A DNA stretch of 29,512 bases. It comes from a virus. The notes beneath the pieces were generated by a model, which made no database searches, was not told where the DNA came from, and saw only the letters and a program-made list of their open reading frames with translations. Position numbers and translations under genes: made by a program. The DNA lies in the IMG/VR virus record IMGVR_UViG_3300042465_005741, positions 1 through 29,512 of that record; one strand, written 5' to 3'. The first letter of the stretch is position 1. The number at the start of each line of letters is the position of its first letter. Below are positions 12,273 through 19,602 of this stretch, in pieces.

Positions 12273-14083
12273 TTGAGTTTGACGTAGAAACGACGAGCCT
12301 CCAACTACACGGTGCGGTCCCGGCAGACCTTTTCCTTGTCCAGTTTCACGACAACAAAGAGACGGCCGTGCTGAAGCATCCTGACGACCGCGAGAAGATT
12401 CAGGAATGGCTTGACCGGGACGACCAGTTTCGGGCTTGGAATACCAAGTTCGACTTGCACGCGCTGAAGCAGGCAGGCTACACGCTGCCGGACGAGTCGC
12501 GCTGGCACGACGGCATGGTAGCGGCGCACATTATTGACGAGCGTTCTTCTGTGGCTCTGCAGGCTCGCGGCAACCGGCTGTTTGGCGAAGAGATTGCGAA
12601 GGCTTCGACCGAGGACGATCTCAAAGAGTGGCTTAAGAAAGAAAACGCCCGCCGCCGTAAGCAGTCCAAAGAGGACGGCACGGAGTACGTCGAGGCTAAC
12701 TACTCGGACGTGCCGGACGAGATCATGTTTCCGTATGCGGCCCACGATGTCGAACTGACCCGCGAGATTGGGGAAGTGTACGACGGGCAGTTGGAGACGA
12801 ACGAGGATTTGGCGCAGGTCTATGACTTGGAGCGCCGCGTGCTCCGCGCTCTGTTCGCTATGGAGTCTCGCGGTATTCCGATGGATCGGTCGGCTCTGGC
12901 TACGATGGAGGCCGCGATCTTGCCGCAGTTGGACGCGCTCGAAAGCCGCTGTCGGGAGATTGCCGACTTCGACGCTTTCAACCCGCGTTCTTACAAACAC
13001 ATATCAGAAGCGCTTGACCGGCAAGAGGCCGACACGCGGTTTATGACCCGCGATGCGACGACGCGCATACTGAAGACCGATCAGGAGAACTTGGAAGCGT
13101 GCGATCACCCGCTGGCCGAGGCGATCTTGGAGTATCGAGGCACGCACAAGATGTACGCGATGCTGCGCGGCATCCTGCACACCGGCTCGAACGACGGCAA
13201 GTTTCCCAGTGCCTATCTTGACCAAACTGATCGACTTCATCCGAATTTCCGGCAGGTAGGAGCGCGCACCGGCCGTATGTCCTGCGCTAACCCTAACTTC
13301 CAGCAGATTCCCCGCGACGACTTGCGGCTGCGCTACGCAGTCTGCGCCGACCCCGGCAAGAAGTTGGTTGCGTGCGACTTGGACTCTATTGAGATGCGGC
13401 TACTGGCTGCGTTTGCAGGCGATGGTGCTTTGCTCGACGCTATCAAGAACGGCAAGGACATCCACGAGATGACCGCCGAGCGCGTCGGACTACTCGGCCG
13501 GGCAAGGACGACCGGCGCCGCCGAGTCACCCCGCGATCAGGGAAAGCGGATGAACTACTTGATTATTTATGGCGGAGGCACACGCGCTATCCGAAAGTGG
13601 TTCGGGATGTCGCAAAACGACGCCCGTGCAACTTTGCAGCGGATGCACAGAGCATACCCGGAAGTCGGCGCTTTGCAGGGGCGCATCGAGCACGCGCTCG
13701 AAGATCGCGGCTATGTGAAATCGCCGCTTACCGGGCGGCATTGGCGCTTGCAGGGCAGCGGCTATCAGGCAGTGCAGAAAGAGGGCTACCGTTTCATCAA
13801 CTACTTGATTCAGGGCACGGCTGCCGACATCATCAAGGTTGCGACCGCCCGCTGCCATGAGGCAGGCATCGATCTGGTGGCGATCATCCACGACGAGATT
13901 CTGGCCGAAGTGGATGCGGACAAAGCGGAGGAGGCTGCTAAGATCATTGAGCAGTCGATGACCGAGGGCTTTGAGGGCATCACCAGCAAAGTGCCGATCA
14001 CGGCCGAGGCGAAGATTGTTGACCGCTGGAGTCAAGCAAAAGACCCGGACTACGTGCCGGAGTACATTAAGGAGCAGGAGTGA
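12269..14083 (+). CDS. polA: family A DNA polymerase with 3'-5' exonuclease domain
   Basis: The 604-residue protein starts directly with Exo I (D5-x-E7 in FDVET), followed by Exo II AWNTKFD (N58, D62) and Exo III YAAHD (D160), so proofreading is probably intact; there is no 5'-3' exonuclease domain. Polymerase motifs are TGRMSCANPNFQQIP (about 335-348), motif A DLDSIEMR (370-377), O-helix motif B K426-x-x-x-Y430 ending in YGG, and motif C HDE (541-543). The O-helix aromatic residue is Tyr, as in T7 polymerase, where E. coli Pol I has Phe762. ATG at 12269 with GGAGG at 12259-12263 is preferred over an earlier in-frame start. It would be the replicative polymerase. Confidence 0.95.
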   Translation: MIEFDVETTSLQLHGAVPADLFLVQFHDNKETAVLKHPDDREKIQEWLDRDDQFRAWNTKFDLHALKQAGYTLPDESRWHDGMVAAHIIDERSSVALQARGNRLFGEEIAKASTEDDLKEWLKKENARRRKQSKEDGTEYVEANYSDVPDEIMFPYAAHDVELTREIGEVYDGQLETNEDLAQVYDLERRVLRALFAMESRGIPMDRSALATMEAAILPQLDALESRCREIADFDAFNPRSYKHISEALDRQEADTRFMTRDATTRILKTDQENLEACDHPLAEAILEYRGTHKMYAMLRGILHTGSNDGKFPSAYLDQTDRLHPNFRQVGARTGRMSCANPNFQQIPRDDLRLRYAVCADPGKKLVACDLDSIEMRLLAAFAGDGALLDAIKNGKDIHEMTAERVGLLGRARTTGAAESPRDQGKRMNYLIIYGGGTRAIRKWFGMSQNDARATLQRMHRAYPEVGALQGRIEHALEDRGYVKSPLTGRHWRLQGSGYQAVQKEGYRFINYLIQGTAADIIKVATARCHEAGIDLVAIIHDEILAEVDADKAEEAAKIIEQSMTEGFEGITSKVPITAEAKIVDRWSQAKDPDYVPEYIKEQE

Positions 14084-14289
14084 TAAAGAAGCAGCAGGCG
14101 CCAGTCTCTAAGCGGCGCTGGATGATTATTCGCACAGAGGACGGCAAGCCGACGCTTGGCTGCCCATCTGACGGCATCTCGCTGGAAGATCGCGCTAGGC
14201 GCATCTCAGAGAGTTACGTAATTGAGACGGAAGTAGTGGCGCATCACGAGTATTACAACCTAGACGACCCCGATCAGGAGGAGGAGTAG
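14080..14289 (+). CDS. hypothetical protein (69 aa)
   Basis: GTG at 14080 overlaps the polymerase stop (GTGA) and has AAGGAG at 14069-14074. The 69-residue product starts basic (MIKKQQAPVSKRRW) and ends very acidic (YYNLDDPDQEEE). No recognised family; its stop overlaps the next GTG (TAGTG). Confidence 0.75.
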   Translation: MIKKQQAPVSKRRWMIIRTEDGKPTLGCPSDGISLEDRARRISESYVIETEVVAHHEYYNLDDPDQEEE

Positions 14290-14579
14290 TGCCGTACATC
14301 GATCCAGACAGAGCCAAAACCTTGCGGCCGCCCGGCTACGAGTTGGACACGGTTGAGGAATACCTAAAGCCCGGCGATGTGGCTTGGGCAATTTCTGAAG
14401 ATGTGGCCGCGTACCTGCGTCAGAACGGCATCTGTTTTGAAACCCTGAACGCGATGATCGGCGTGCTGGAGAACATCAAGGCCGAGTTGCGGTTGCGCAT
14501 TGTGGACGACTACGAAGGTGAGAAGTTGGCCGCAGGCGGTGCTGACCCGTTCGACGGGCTGATGAACAAACTTCCATGA
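14289..14579 (+). CDS. conserved-type small phage protein (96 aa)
   Basis: GTG at 14289 follows AGGAGGAG (about 14277-14284). The sequence begins MPYIDPDR and later has LNAMIGVLENIKAELRLRIV and DDYEGEKL. This resembles a widespread small phage family (about 90 aa) that starts MPYI and carries a GVLE-x-x-K-x-E helix before a YE-x-x-K motif. I do not know its function. It ends the replication operon; a regulatory gap follows. Confidence 0.75.
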   Translation: MPYIDPDRAKTLRPPGYELDTVEEYLKPGDVAWAISEDVAAYLRQNGICFETLNAMIGVLENIKAELRLRIVDDYEGEKLAAGGADPFDGLMNKLP

Positions 14580-14595
14580 TTTACGGGCGGCTCAA

Positions 14596-14604
14596 TGCTA
14601 TGAT
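14596..14604 (+). promoter_or_regulatory. candidate extended -10 promoter
   Basis: TGCTATGAT at 14596-14604 fits an extended -10 element (TG-n-TATGAT). No good -35 lies 16-18 nt upstream. If active it would start a transcript near 14611 that meets the strong hairpin at 14657-14687, giving an RNA of roughly 80 nt. Confidence 0.35.
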
Positions 14605-14617
14605 GATTGGGCTGTAC

Positions 14618-14637
14618 GAAGGAAATTCATTCCCTTC
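14618..14637 (+). other. small hairpin
   Basis: GAAGGAA (14618-14624) pairs with TTCCCTTC (14630-14637) with one bulged C, followed by a pyrimidine-rich stretch. It may be a weak terminator or part of a structured RNA with the next hairpin. Confidence 0.4.
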
Positions 14638-14656
14638 CTTTCTGTTGTTGTCACTG

Positions 14657-14690
14657 GTGCCCGGCGAGACTGTCCCTCGCCGGGCACTTT
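14657..14690 (+). terminator. strong GC-rich intrinsic-type terminator
   Basis: A perfect 12-bp stem, GTGCCCGGCGAG (14657-14668) with CTCGCCGGGCAC (14676-14687), encloses a 7-nt loop ACTGTCC and is followed by TTTCGCT. The T-tract is short, but the stem is the strongest simple hairpin with a T tail that I found in the window. It would separate the replication operon from the resolvase-terminase operon. Confidence 0.7.
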
Positions 14691-14693
14691 CGC

Positions 14694-14699
14694 TATAAT
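14694..14699 (+). promoter_or_regulatory. TATAAT -10 box just before the resolvase ATG
   Basis: A perfect TATAAT at 14694-14699 ends 8 nt before the ATG at 14708. Initiation 6-8 nt downstream of the box would give a leaderless or nearly leaderless mRNA. No ribosome site is visible before this ATG, which fits. There is no consensus -35 because that position falls within the terminator hairpin. Confidence 0.5.
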
Positions 14700-14707
14700 C
14701 ACTTCTA

Positions 14708-15175
14708 ATGAAGATCGTCGCAATAGACCCCGGTGAGTCACTTGGCTACGCCATCGGAACCCCGGAGTGGGAGATGGCAGGGACTTCTGAGTTGTGGGAC
14801 TTCATTCATGCGCTTGGCCGCGCTCTCGGCGTCACTGAGGCTGAGGTTGCCGACCAAGAATTGCTCGACCGGCTTCAGGGCGTCGAGTTTGTAGTGATCG
14901 AGGATTGGCAGTTGTATCCGTGGGAGTTGGAAAACCTCGGATGGGACAAGTGCCGCACCGCTCGCGGTATCGGCGCTTTGGAGTACATCTGCCAGTCTGC
15001 GAGCATCCCTTACACGCTTCAACCCGCCGCAATCAAAGACACGGCCGTATCGGCTGGCGCTGAGGAAAACTTCCTTCGCCCCTTGCACGAAAACCGCCAC
15101 GCTAACGACGCGACGATGCACCTAACCTACTACTTGTTGCAACAGCGCGTTGGCCGAGCCAAAAGTAGTAACTGA
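14708..15175 (+). CDS. RuvC-like Holliday-junction resolvase
   Basis: The 155-residue protein has a RuvC-type RNase H fold signature: D7 in IVAIDPGESLGYA, E65 in FVVIEDWQ, and H131/D134 in NRHANDATMH, which supply the catalytic acids. Phage RuvC-like enzymes of this size resolve branched DNA before packaging. It is the first gene of the operon that ends with the terminase, consistent with that role. ATG at 14708 lacks a Shine-Dalgarno sequence but is close behind a TATAAT box. Confidence 0.85.
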   Translation: MKIVAIDPGESLGYAIGTPEWEMAGTSELWDFIHALGRALGVTEAEVADQELLDRLQGVEFVVIEDWQLYPWELENLGWDKCRTARGIGALEYICQSASIPYTLQPAAIKDTAVSAGAEENFLRPLHENRHANDATMHLTYYLLQQRVGRAKSSN

Positions 15176-15449
15176 GGACGTAGCGGCCGTGCTGCGGCGC
15201 GTTGTGCGCCCGGACGATCCCGACGACGGGGAGGCTGTGCAGCGGCTTGCCGAGCGTGCCCAGACCTCGACGCGCACCGTCTATCGAGCGCTCTCTCCGC
15301 CTGACAGCGCGCCTGAGAACCCGCACACGATCTCGCTAGACCTCGCAGATCGCCTTGTATTGGCTTCTGGCAACCATCTGGCACAGGTAAACCCGCGAAT
15401 GGTGCTGCGGCCGAGCGGCGAAGTGGTAAGATATAGGGACGCACTATGA
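15150..15449 (+). CDS. small helix-turn-helix protein
   Basis: The protein (up to 99 residues) carries a HTH-like segment about 30-47, VQRLAERAQTSTRTVYRAL, then PHTISLDLADRLVLASGNHL, as in small phage regulators. The start is uncertain. TTG at 15150 gives the longest form and overlaps the resolvase by 26 nt without a clear ribosome site. GTG at 15189 has GAGG 11 nt upstream and gives 86 residues. The stop overlaps the small terminase ATG by 4 nt. Confidence 0.65.
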   Translation: MAEPKVVTEDVAAVLRRVVRPDDPDDGEAVQRLAERAQTSTRTVYRALSPPDSAPENPHTISLDLADRLVLASGNHLAQVNPRMVLRPSGEVVRYRDAL

Positions 15450-15871
15450 AAGTAGCCAAGATAGACGCATACCCGGAGTTGAAGGATCAACTCGCAGAAC
15501 TTACCGCAGACGGCGTTAGCCAAACCGAGATTGCTAAGGCTCTAGGAGTCAAGGATCGCGGCACGGTCGCGGACTGGCAGAAGCGGCCTGAAATACAGGC
15601 CCGCGTATCCGAGATCATTCGGAACCGCTGCAACACGATTACGCGCCACACAACCCGCCGCATCGAGGGCTTGCTGAACTCTGGCAAGGAGATCAGCCTT
15701 GAGAATGTCTTGAAGATTCACCGTGAGTTCGCTGGTTCAACGCTCAACATCAACCACTCTGACGCCGATGCAGGTAAGGCTATGGAAGAACTGATGATGG
15801 CAGTCCACGATGACCCCGCTCTGGCAGCGGCCGTGGACAAGTTGAAGACTGCGGATAATGACGAAGACTGA
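15446..15871 (+). CDS. terS: terminase small subunit
   Basis: The 141-residue protein has an N-terminal HTH (about 24-50, GVSQTEIAKALGV then RGTVADWQKRPEI), a helical middle (RNRCNTITRHTTRRIEGLLN) and an acidic C-terminus. This is the usual layout of small terminases: DNA-binding domain, oligomerisation core, and a tail contacting the large subunit. It lies directly before the large terminase and overlaps it by 14 nt. ATG at 15446 follows AGGGA at about 15433. Confidence 0.8.
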   Translation: MKVAKIDAYPELKDQLAELTADGVSQTEIAKALGVKDRGTVADWQKRPEIQARVSEIIRNRCNTITRHTTRRIEGLLNSGKEISLENVLKIHREFAGSTLNINHSDADAGKAMEELMMAVHDDPALAAAVDKLKTADNDED

Positions 15872-17303
15872 CCTCGACTCTTGGAAGGCGCTTCTTGAAG
15901 TACAGCCCGGAGCGGCTGACCATGTACTGACGCAGTTGCGCAAGGCTGTCTTCGTTCCGCACGAAGGCGGGCAGCGCGATGTGATGGACTCGGACAAGCG
16001 CTTCCGCGTGCTTCGAGCCGGACGACGCTGGGGCAAGACTGAGTTGGCCGCGCACGAAGTCATCGTGGCCGCGCTGTCAAAGCCAAACCAAATGGTCTGG
16101 TGGGTAGCAAACTCTGACAAGAACGTTCGACGCGGCTACCGCAAGGTCAAATCGCAGTTGCCCCGGATGCTGCTAGCCAAAGACCCGCCATCCGACGCCG
16201 CCAACGACCGCATCCTGTCGTTTAACAACGGCTCTCAGATCGAGTTCTACACAGCCGGTACGCCGGACTCGCTGGCCGGTGAAGGTGTGGACTTTGTTGT
16301 AATGGACGAGGCCGCGCTTATTCCTGAGAATGTCTGGTTCCAACTTGTGCGCCCGACGCTTTCGGACAAGGGCGGGCGAGCGCTGATCATCTCAACCCCG
16401 CGAGGCCGCAACTGGTTCTATCAGGTGTGGCAGCGAGGACAGGACGGCCACAAGGCTTACGAGTCGTGGCACTTCCCGTCTTCCCACAATCCTCTGATCG
16501 ATCTCGACGAAGTGGATGACGCAAAGGCGTCGTTGCCGGACTTGCTGTTTCAGCAGGAGTACTTGGCAAACTTTGTCGATAACGCTGCTTCGATCTTCAC
16601 CCTACAGGGAGAGCGCCCCGACGGAACCGAGTGGTCTGCCGTTCGAGCAGGGCTAGTGCCGCCGCGAGGCTGGGTCACGCTGGGCATCGACTTGGCAAAG
16701 AAAGAGGACTTCACGGTGATCTCCGGCTGCAACTCTGAGACCCGCGAGCCGTGCATCCTTGAGCGCTATAACGAAGTCTCGTGGCCGATTCAAGAAGAGT
16801 ACATTGTGGACATTGTGCGAGGCTTGCAGGAAGACCCGGAGGTAGAGGGTCTTACAGTCGTCGTGGACTCGACAGGTATCGGTGATGTCGTCTTCGATCA
16901 CTTAGAAGATCGCGGACTCGACGTGATCCCTGTCAACTTTGCGTCAGGACACCAGAAAGAGCGCATGGTTCGCTTGCTGGCTGCTGATCTGGAGCACGGC
17001 CGGGCATTCATTACCGAGGAAGAGCGTAAAGAGTTCCAGCACTACGAGTACGAAATCACAAAGAACGGCCGCTACACCTTCTCAGCGCCGCCCGGTCAAC
17101 ACGACGATATGGTGGCTGCCAAGATGCTCCAGAACTGGGGCGTCGTTCACGAGGCTCCGCCCGGTGTGCAGGTGATGAACCCCGCCGACCCGGACCCCGA
17201 CGATCTGGTGTGGGATGAACCCGAAGAGCCGGAGGGGCAGATCACGACTATAAAGCCGGACTCTACCCGCTCCATCGCTCTTCGAGAAGATGCGTGGTTC
17301 TAA
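15858..17303 (+). CDS. terL: terminase large subunit
   Basis: The 481-residue protein has the packaging ATPase motifs Walker A RAGRRWGKT (53-61) and Walker B VVMDEAAL (147-154), with LIISTPRG as coupling motif (about 177-184). The C-terminal RNase H-like nuclease shows GIDLAKKED (276-284), VVDSTGIGD (335-343) and HDDM (415-418) as metal-binding acids. Length is normal. Its TAA (17301-17303) overlaps the stop of the convergent holin-like gene by 4 nt. No portal gene follows on this strand, which is unusual. Confidence 0.95.
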   Translation: MTKTDLDSWKALLEVQPGAADHVLTQLRKAVFVPHEGGQRDVMDSDKRFRVLRAGRRWGKTELAAHEVIVAALSKPNQMVWWVANSDKNVRRGYRKVKSQLPRMLLAKDPPSDAANDRILSFNNGSQIEFYTAGTPDSLAGEGVDFVVMDEAALIPENVWFQLVRPTLSDKGGRALIISTPRGRNWFYQVWQRGQDGHKAYESWHFPSSHNPLIDLDEVDDAKASLPDLLFQQEYLANFVDNAASIFTLQGERPDGTEWSAVRAGLVPPRGWVTLGIDLAKKEDFTVISGCNSETREPCILERYNEVSWPIQEEYIVDIVRGLQEDPEVEGLTVVVDSTGIGDVVFDHLEDRGLDVIPVNFASGHQKERMVRLLAADLEHGRAFITEEERKEFQHYEYEITKNGRYTFSAPPGQHDDMVAAKMLQNWGVVHEAPPGVQVMNPADPDPDDLVWDEPEEPEGQITTIKPDSTRSIALREDAWF

Positions 17304-17545
17304 GCCTTCTTCTTTGGCTTAGACTTCCGCTTGATCTGCTTCTTGACGGGTTTAACGTCGTGGCGGACGATCTCGCCGCCGAACAGCACGGCCAAAGCCG
17401 TACCAACAACAACAAACACCGTGTTCGAGTCGATGCCGACATCGAGCCACTGCGCAACAAACACAATCGCAGCCACTACAGCAGCGACGACCCGTGCAGG
17501 CTCGCGGCGGTAGAAGTTGCGTACAGCAGTAAATACCTTGTTCAT
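17300..17545 (-). CDS. holin-like small membrane protein
   Basis: The 81-residue protein has a basic N-terminus (MNKVFTAVRNFYRREPAR), two hydrophobic segments (VVAAVVAAIVFVAQWL, about 18-33, and TVFVVVGTALAVLFGG, about 40-55) and a lysine-rich C-terminus (KKQIKRKSKPKKKA). This fits a class II-type holin or similar lysis membrane protein, and it directly follows the muramidase. ATG at 17545 (GGGGG 5 nt upstream) is preferred to the GTG at 17551, which lies too close to that site. Confidence 0.75.
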   Translation of the reverse strand: MNKVFTAVRNFYRREPARVVAAVVAAIVFVAQWLDVGIDSNTVFVVVGTALAVLFGGEIVRHDVKPVKKQIKRKSKPKKKA

Positions 17546-17555
17546 GTTCACCCCC

Positions 17556-18356
17556 TTAGATTGCTAGTTTCAGAAGATGGCGCCGGTCTCCGCGATAAAA
17601 GTTCATGTCGCAGGGTCCGATACCGGGACAGGCAGGCGGGCCAGCAGGATCGCTTGGCACCCTACCGTCTGTGTACTGCCAGAATGTCGGGCCAGCCTTC
17701 CACCAGCCCGGAGGCAGCAGCGCCGGGCTGAGTTCAGTGACGTAAGCCGCCAGCCACAATGGGCAACCGAAGTCGCTGTCTGTGCGCTCGCGCAGGACGT
17801 GCCCGCCGTAAATGATCGGAGTCTGACCAGTCAAAGTCTTGTACTCGTCAACCCACGCGGCAATCCACTTTTCGTCCTTGCCCTCCGGGTGATAGACCTC
17901 GTAATCGAGCACGCCCGGCATTTCGGTACGCCGGAGAAGGCCGTGCCGCCGCGAGCCGAGATAGCCGCCCGCGTCACGCACTGTGTTGACAAAGTTGCGC
18001 GCTTCGGCCCGTGGATCGTTGTTGTCAGGCCGGGCAAAGTGGTAATAGCCAACGAGCAGACCTTCGCGCTGGGCAGCGGCACGCGCCTCAGCCAGTTTTG
18101 AGACAAGCGTAGGGTCTTCATAAGTGCGGCCTTCGGATGCCTTCAAGAAGCAGAAGTCGGCAAACTCGGCTGCCTTATCCCAGTCGATGCCGGGGTTCCA
18201 CATCGAGACATCTGGGCCGGGGTTCGGAACCGTGCGACCGATGCGGCGAACCTTGCGGCGGAATCTGCGCCACGCTGCTCCGCGCTTCTTCTTCGACACA
18301 GAGTTCAACTTGGCGCGCTTCTTTGCGTAGCGCTGTGTGTCTCGATTGTCAGGCAT
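17556..18356 (-). CDS. GH25 muramidase endolysin with cationic N-terminus
   Basis: Residues about 47-260 form a glycoside hydrolase 25 (Chalaropsis-type lysozyme) domain: D49 in PDVSMWNPGIDW, E75 in FLKASEG, YYHFARP (about 104-110), the catalytic pair D151/E153 in VLDYEV, FWQYTDG, and D250 near the end. It should cleave the beta-1,4 MurNAc-GlcNAc bond. Residues 1-45 are a separate strongly basic stretch (18 Arg/Lys of 45) without a signal peptide. No C-terminal cell-wall-binding module is evident. It starts at ATG 18356, overlapping the stop of the upstream peptidase gene (TAATG), and leads into the holin-like gene. Confidence 0.9.
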   Translation of the reverse strand: MPDNRDTQRYAKKRAKLNSVSKKKRGAAWRRFRRKVRRIGRTVPNPGPDVSMWNPGIDWDKAAEFADFCFLKASEGRTYEDPTLVSKLAEARAAAQREGLLVGYYHFARPDNNDPRAEARNFVNTVRDAGGYLGSRRHGLLRRTEMPGVLDYEVYHPEGKDEKWIAAWVDEYKTLTGQTPIIYGGHVLRERTDSDFGCPLWLAAYVTELSPALLPPGWWKAGPTFWQYTDGRVPSDPAGPPACPGIGPCDMNFYRGDRRHLLKLAI

Positions 18357-19000
18357 TAGGCTGCGAAGTGGATGTGATCGTCGTGATCGGGGAACTTGGC
18401 ATTGACAACGTACCCGTTCTTGACGTAGCGCGGCGCTGGGCCGAACAGTTCAAGGAAGTAGTCCGCTCCAAAGTGCTTTTCAAGATCGAGTTGGCAAGCA
18501 GCCATGTCGTCGCACACGCCGTCCACAGCGCGGCCGTGATAGTGCCAACTCGTCGGAGAGTGAACGCCGCCAGTAGTGCTCGTGATGATGAAGCCGTGCT
18601 TGCGCTGCGCGTAGCGGATGGCGCGGCGAACCTTTTTGTTAGAGACCGGCGGATAGCCGTTCCAGTCGATGCGGCGGTTGACCTCTACCCAGCGTGCCCA
18701 CTTGATCTGACGCCGCTTCAGCACCTCAGTCCAGAAAGCGCGGCGACGAAGAGAGAAGTCCCGCCGGTTGCGCCAGAACAGGGTTTTGCGCTGGAATCGG
18801 GCTGCTGCCCTGACGGTCTCAGCCAGATCGGGCGAGCCGGGCTTTGTATGCTCTAGTTTCGTCACGCGGCGCTTTGCGCTCGTCCACTTGCGCCGCCACT
18901 TGACCAGACGCTTCTGCGCAAACCGCGATATGGCGGTGTAGCGGGACTGCCGACGAGCGGCTTCTTCTAGTTGCTTTTGTATGTTGGATTCAGTGCTCAT
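18356..19000 (-). CDS. M15-like peptidase with Arg/Lys-rich N-terminal helix
   Basis: The 214-residue protein has a long, charged, Arg-rich helical N-terminus (about 1-110). A C-terminal domain follows whose motifs recall M15/VanY-type zinc peptidases: HSPTSWHYHGRAVDG (147-161, S-x-x-x-H...D pattern) and HDDHIHF (206-212). Such enzymes cut D-Ala or L-Ala-D-Glu linkages in peptidoglycan stems. Standing immediately before GH25 and the holin-like gene, it is either a second endolysin or a virion-associated lysin. Its ATG overlaps the stop of the tail protein upstream (ATGA). Confidence 0.75.
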   Translation of the reverse strand: MSTESNIQKQLEEAARRQSRYTAISRFAQKRLVKWRRKWTSAKRRVTKLEHTKPGSPDLAETVRAAARFQRKTLFWRNRRDFSLRRRAFWTEVLKRRQIKWARWVEVNRRIDWNGYPPVSNKKVRRAIRYAQRKHGFIITSTTGGVHSPTSWHYHGRAVDGVCDDMAACQLDLEKHFGADYFLELFGPAPRYVKNGYVVNAKFPDHDDHIHFAA

Positions 19001-19602
19001 GTAGTTGATGTAGATAGCATCATAGCGTACAGGGTTCCGTTAGATAGGGTCACTCCTGTCCCCGCGCCGCCTGTCTTCGTGACTTGGAACGTTAGAGACG
19101 CCGTTGGTCCCCACGGCCCGGAAGTCACGTACGGCATAATTATTGGAGTTGAAACTCCAGTTTGTGAGCCTAAGTTAGAATCGTAAGTAAACGCCGCCGC
19201 CGCTGCCGGAACTGGGGAAAGAGTCCTTCCCGTACCGGCAGATGCGAAAGAGTATGTCCATGTGTGCGTGTCGGCCCCTGTTAAGACGACGTTGCCGCTC
19301 GCAGCACCTCCTTGTGCATACGCAGTGATTCTAAACCAGATCATAAGGTCTGCAAATTGTGTTTTAAGTGGGTCTGTTGAACGACCAGACGGAATAGGAA
19401 TGTCGATGACCCACGTGTGAGACGTAGTATTAGAGACAACACTCGGCTGATCCCAGCGAAAACTGGGAATTTGTATCAGTTGTTTTCCCTGCTCTAACTG
19501 TTTTACGCGCTCTTCTAGCCGCGCCATGCGAGTCTGCTGCCGCGTATCTGAGTTAGAGACTGAGAACTGCTGTCTTGGAAGTTGTGCTGGATTGTCCGTC
19601 AT
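18997..19602 (-). CDS. minor tail protein with coiled coil
   Basis: The 201-residue protein begins with a polar stretch and a short coiled coil (RMARLEERVKQLEQGKQ, about 26-42). A beta-rich, Ser/Thr/Gly/Ala-rich remainder typical of tail-tip or receptor-binding proteins follows. GGAGG 5-6 nt before ATG 19602 supports the start. It is the last tail gene before the lysis cassette. A host-recognition role is inferred from position and composition only. Confidence 0.7.
   Translation of the reverse strand: MTDNPAQLPRQQFSVSNSDTRQQTRMARLEERVKQLEQGKQLIQIPSFRWDQPSVVSNTTSHTWVIDIPIPSGRSTDPLKTQFADLMIWFRITAYAQGGAASGNVVLTGADTHTWTYSFASAGTGRTLSPVPAAAAAFTYDSNLGSQTGVSTPIIMPYVTSGPWGPTASLTFQVTKTGGAGTGVTLSNGTLYAMMLSTSTT

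Noticed and set aside
12305-14035. Several minus-strand frames opposite the polymerase
   Set aside because: All lie under the family A polymerase gene and lack starts with ribosome sites or recognisable domains.
11468-14083. A 2-aminoadenine (Z) genome, suggested by the MazZ-like domain next to a family A polymerase
   Set aside because: No PurZ or DatZ is seen in the window, and MazZ-like domains also occur in phages with ordinary DNA. Kept only as a question in the findings.
14600-14698. 32-codon ORF (MMIGLYEGNSF...) across the gap before the resolvase
   Set aside because: It has no ribosome site and its DNA is dominated by a perfect terminator hairpin, so an RNA role is more likely.
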